64,000 nt of DNA from Deltaproteobacteria bacterium IMCC39524 (GTDB lineage: Bacteria; Desulfobacterota; Desulfuromonadia; Desulfuromonadales; BM103). The stretch's first letter is position 1; each line of letters starts with the position of its first letter. Under the pieces are notes generated by a model, which did not search any database, was not told the origin of the DNA, and saw only the letters and a list, made by a program, of their open reading frames with translations. The position numbers were made by a program, and so were the translations under genes. Positions 62,842 through 64,000 of the stretch are shown here, one piece after another. Location of the stretch: contig JARUHJ010000005.1 in assembly GCA_029667085.1 (NCBI GenBank), positions 248,001 to 312,000 of the forward strand, given 5' to 3'.

Positions 62842-64000
62842 CTATGCAAGCAACGCTTTATCTTCAGACAATAAATCACCGTCATCGGTGCGCAGCAGCG
62901 AAGAGATCGGCAATTCAACCGTGAAAACTGTACCCTGGCCAACGGAACTTTGGACCAGTATCTGTCCACCATGGTTTTCAACAATGCCGTAGGAAACCGA
63001 CAAACCGAGCCCCGTCCCGGCGACACCATTAAGGTCCTGGTTTTTTGTGGTGAAGAATGGGTCAAAAATTCTTCCCAGATTCTGTTCGGCGATACCTTGG
63101 CCAGTATCTTCTATTGTCGTAATCAGGCGGTCGCGCTTTAGATCGGTCCGCATAATGATCGTCATGCGCCCGCCGAGGGGCATGGCTTGACAGGCATTGA
63201 CCAGAAGATTGATAAACACCTGCTCCATTTGCGTTGGATCCACTTCAATCACCGGCAGGTTAACGCCATAATGACGGACGATATCGACATCGTTGACGCT
63301 GGCATGATGGCTGACCAGGGCCAGGGTCCTTTCCATGATATCGGGCAGGGACCTGAGCCGCTTATCGGGTATGGAGGTGCAGGAAAAATCCAACAGCCGT
63401 TTAACGATATCGGCGCAGCGGTTGGTCTCGTGCACTATTGTCAGGGCATCCTCGCGTTGTGCTTCATCAAGCCTTTTATCATCAGCAAAGAGATTGGCGA
63501 ACATCAAGATGCCTGCCAGTGGATTATTGATCTCATGGGCAATACCGGCAACCAGCTGACCGAGTGAAGCCAGCTTTTCCGAGCGAACCAGCTGATCGCT
63601 GACATTGGCGATCTGTTCCGTCCTCTCAATGACCTTGGCCTCAAGGGTTTCTGTCAGTTCTCGGTACTCGTCGCGTGTTTCCTTTAACTTCAGCGTCATG
63701 AAGTTAAAGGCTTCTGAGAGTTCACCGATTTCATCGTTTGATTTCAACGACAACCGACTGTCGAGTTCCATGTTCGAGACCTTTTGAGCGTGCAGCAAAA
63801 GATCATGTACGGGATTTACAACCATGCTCTGCGTCAACCAGCTCAGACAAATAATCACCAGCAGCAAGAGGGTCACGCCAAAGGTTGCAATGCTGTTGCG
63901 ATAAGAACTGGCCTGCACCCCGATGTTGGCCAAAGAGCCTTGAACCTCGAGAAAACCAAGAATTTTGACATCTGGTGGATGAACATGACAGGACGCCGTA
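62842..64000 (-). CDS. Haem-c-sensing histidine kinase (N-terminus outside window)
   Basis: The frame runs open past 64000; the TTG at 63933 is not the start. The visible 386 residues begin inside a periplasmic sensor (ASCHVHPPDVKILGFLEV, a haem-type CH followed by the same pattern as in the sensor at 55973), a membrane helix, HAMP, a coiled linker, an HisKA with phospho-His in GIAHEINNPL, and an HATPase domain (GTGLGLSVSY). It pairs with the sigma-54 regulator. The number of haem sites cannot be read here. Confidence 0.9.
   Translation of the reverse strand, partial: TASCHVHPPDVKILGFLEVQGSLANIGVQASSYRNSIATFGVTLLLLVIICLSWLTQSMVVNPVHDLLLHAQKVSNMELDSRLSLKSNDEIGELSEAFNFMTLKLKETRDEYRELTETLEAKVIERTEQIANVSDQLVRSEKLASLGQLVAGIAHEINNPLAGILMFANLFADDKRLDEAQREDALTIVHETNRCADIVKRLLDFSCTSIPDKRLRSLPDIMERTLALVSHHASVNDVDIVRHYGVNLPVIEVDPTQMEQVFINLLVNACQAMPLGGRMTIIMRTDLKRDRLITTIEDTGQGIAEQNLGRIFDPFFTTKNQDLNGVAGTGLGLSVSYGIVENHGGQILVQSSVGQGTVFTVELPISSLLRTDDGDLLSEDKALLA

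Overview
The window looks like the chromosome of a marine-type Desulfuromonadales bacterium (Desulfuromonas / Geopsychrobacter-like). This is inferred from gene content alone: a 14-subunit-style nuo operon whose NuoF carries extra ferredoxin domains, an Rnf complex next to it, a C5 haem pathway cluster, multihaem c-type cytochrome machinery, haem-c sensor proteins and Na+-linked transport. No phage, insertion sequence, CRISPR array, rRNA or tRNA was seen.

Layout. 1-9679 (minus strand): nuoA-B-C-D-E-F-G-H-I-J and the start of nuoK, complex I. 9967-14950 (minus): rnfA-B-C-D-G-E, ion-pumping ferredoxin:NAD oxidoreductase. The nuo and rnf promoters share an ACAGTATAC operator-like element beside their -35 boxes. 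15402-16685: hemL. 16807-19864 (minus): two lipoproteins and an HD-GYP signalling protein. 20196-26013: pepA, serA, hisZ, purA. 26234-26563 (minus): trxA, preceded by a small overlapping upstream ORF. 26730-32597: a SIS-domain protein, then ccsA-like, hemA, hemC, hemD, hemB (glutamyl-tRNA to porphobilinogen and on to uroporphyrinogen III, plus cytochrome c assembly). 32715-34013: M16 peptidase. 34228-35493 (minus): a Cys-rich small protein and a receiver-PilZ protein.

35882-45079 is the most unusual region. Eight tightly coupled genes encode an exported Ser/Gly-rich protein, a lipoprotein, a membrane-anchored TPR protein, a giant FHA-like/TM/5xPEGA/FGE-like fusion, a small secreted protein, a MotA/TolQ/ExbB-type channel subunit, and two von Willebrand A (vWA) proteins. 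Each vWA protein begins with the same Asp-containing transmembrane helix (F-N-L-x-F-L-D-V-x-x-C-G-F-G-A). I read this as an ion-driven envelope machine in which vWA proteins replace the usual ExbD/TolR/MotB partner. An SDR gene follows.

45990-55894: mixed housekeeping and accessory genes: gltS, a glycine-zipper lipoprotein, cobO, ZIP and DMT transporters, a stand-alone S4 ribosomal protein lacking the zinc cysteines, a LysE exporter, a class I glutamine amidotransferase, a GFA-family protein and several hypothetical proteins.

55973-64000 (minus): an Hmc-like transmembrane electron-transfer operon (two small paralogous membrane proteins, a pseudo-receiver, an HmcD-like peptide, a pentahaem cytochrome c, a Tat-exported 4x[4Fe-4S] protein, an NrfD-type quinone-interacting protein and a haem-c sensor). 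It has a sigma-54 promoter and two copies of GTATA-N7-TATAC upstream. The adjacent gene pair encodes a sigma-54 activator and a haem-c sensor kinase, the kinase cut by the window end, so the regulator, its likely sites and its likely target lie together.
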